Shown piece after piece: positions 63,325-64,000 of a stretch of DNA of 64,000 nucleotides. The DNA is from Dokdonella_A sp963758365 (lineage in GTDB: Bacteria > Pseudomonadota > Gammaproteobacteria > Xanthomonadales > Rhodanobacteraceae). Below the pieces are notes generated by a model. That model was not told the DNA's origin, did not search any database, and worked only from the letters and a program-made list of their open reading frames with translations. The translations under genes were made by a program, and so were the position numbers. Every line of letters starts with the position of its first letter. The first letter of the stretch is position 1. The DNA lies in assembly GCA_963758365.1 (NCBI GenBank), contig CAVWVB010000001.1:1550001-1614000 (forward strand), read 5' to 3'.

Positions 63325-64000
63325 ATGCTCTGGCTCTGCCTGCAATTTCCCGACCTGGCACTGGAGGCGCTCGACGCTGCAGCCGGTCCGCTCCAGATCG
63401 AAGGCGCGGGTCGGGCTTCAGTGCGGCAATCGGATGCTGCCGAGGGCATGAAACCGGACCACGTTCTCGTGCGGGCCGCCAGCGGAACCAACCGGCAAGA
63501 AGCCCGCTCGCGCAGAAGCCGGCCCAGCGAAAAAAGCACCGCACGCAGCGTTGCGCACGCGGCATTCGCGATCATCGAAGGTCCGCTTCAGCGACGCCGG
63601 ATCCTGTTCGCCAATCCCTCCGCGGGCAAGGCTGGCGTGCGTCGCGGTCAGCCCCTGGCGACTGCGCAGATTCTCTGCCCGCGTCTTGCCATGGCACTGC
63701 GCGATGAAACGGCCGAGCGCCAGGCGCTCGAATCGCTGGCGGCCTGGGCCTACCGTTTCAGCGCCGAAATCCATATCGCCGCGCCGCAATCGATTTTCCT
63801 GGAAGTCGGCGCCAGCCTCGCGCTGTTCGGCGGCTGGCCCATGCTGGAAAGACGCCTGCGTGCGGAACTGGACCGGCTCGGTTTCGCGTATGCGCTCGCC
63901 GCGGCTCCGACCGCGGCTGCCGCGCGGGTGCTGGCAATGCATGCCGATGGCGTCGCGATCATCGGGCACGCTCATCTGGAGCATGCGCTGGGGGGTGTGC
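63325..64000 (+). CDS. imuB: ImuB, Y-family polymerase-like protein, 3' end cut by window
   Basis: Open from ATG 63325 to the right edge (225 codons visible). It begins MLWLCLQFPDLALEAL and continues FAIIEGPLQRRRILFANPSAGKAGVRRGQPLATAQILCPRL, AYRFSAEIHIAAPQSIFLEVGASLALFGGW and LAAAPTAAAARVLA, all ImuB-like. ImuB resembles Y-family polymerases but usually lacks catalytic acids, and it links DnaE2 to the beta clamp. Between GPLQIEG and AHAAFAIIEG there is an extra basic, Ser/Arg-rich segment of about 50 residues that I do not expect in the family. Confidence 0.9.
   Translation, partial: MLWLCLQFPDLALEALDAAAGPLQIEGAGRASVRQSDAAEGMKPDHVLVRAASGTNRQEARSRRSRPSEKSTARSVAHAAFAIIEGPLQRRRILFANPSAGKAGVRRGQPLATAQILCPRLAMALRDETAERQALESLAAWAYRFSAEIHIAAPQSIFLEVGASLALFGGWPMLERRLRAELDRLGFAYALAAAPTAAAARVLAMHADGVAIIGHAHLEHALGGV

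Overview
The window is high-GC DNA with gammaproteobacterial gene content. It most resembles the Lysobacterales (Xanthomonadales), probably a Rhodanobacteraceae/Dokdonella-like organism. The indicators are an Entner-Doudoroff operon (zwf-glk-pgl-edd-eda), a TonB receptor/tryptophan-halogenase-like pair leading a sugar locus, a divergent ppsR/ppsA pair, a DUF1249 protein, a lexA-imuA-imuB cassette, and many secreted proteins ending in a short [ILV]F-x-x-GF[ED] tail. The taxon is inferred from gene content; no database was searched.

Region 1 (1-21.7 kb) is a glucan/beta-glucoside uptake and catabolism locus. The forward arm encodes a TonB receptor (cut by the left edge), a flavin-dependent halogenase-like protein, a GH144-type glucanase, an ABC sugar-binding lipoprotein, two permeases and a large secreted glycoside hydrolase with a discoidin domain. 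Several of these genes overlap by 4 bp. The reverse arm is the Entner-Doudoroff operon plus a GH1 beta-glucosidase. A MsmK/UgpC-type ATPase, which probably powers the permeases, and an SGNH hydrolase follow on the plus strand. A LacI-family operator-like palindrome lies at the beta-glucosidase start. edd carries a one-base frameshift near its start.

Region 2 (21.8-31.7 kb) is housekeeping: a Zur-like repressor, a zinc-ribbon membrane protein and gltX on one strand, a CpdB-like nucleotidase, a DUF4399 protein, an ATM1-type ABC exporter, an unknown receiver-like protein with a paralogue at 57.3 kb, a tRNA-Ala/Glu/Asp operon with clear promoter and terminator, and an O-methyltransferase.

Region 3 (31.8-51.1 kb) is the accessory part and the most unusual. 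It has two large membrane-anchored regulators (winged helix, one TM segment, TPR repeats), one of them frameshifted. It also has three copies of a conserved DNA element, each 100-180 bp upstream of a plus-strand gene for a secreted protein. These genes encode beta-helix (choice-of-anchor Q-like), delta-60-repeat, LCCL and small periplasmic proteins. Six of them (one a pseudogene) share the GF[ED] C-terminal tail and a seventh has a variant. Decayed genes lie between (a delta-60 remnant, a prolyl-oligopeptidase remnant, a RidA/chorismatase-like remnant and a frameshifted small secreted protein). I read this as a duplicated regulator-element-secretome module.

Region 4 (51.2-64 kb) holds a DUF1249 protein, the PEP synthase pair, a c-type cytochrome/outer-membrane-barrel-like protein behind an FNR/ANR-type box, the second receiver-like paralogue, a GNAT-nitrilase fusion, a DJ-1/Hsp31-like protein and a decayed CHAD-domain gene. 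It ends with an SOS mutagenesis cassette, lexA-imuA-imuB, which runs off the right edge. The LexA-type palindrome there covers the -10 element and the start codon, implying a leaderless autoregulated transcript.
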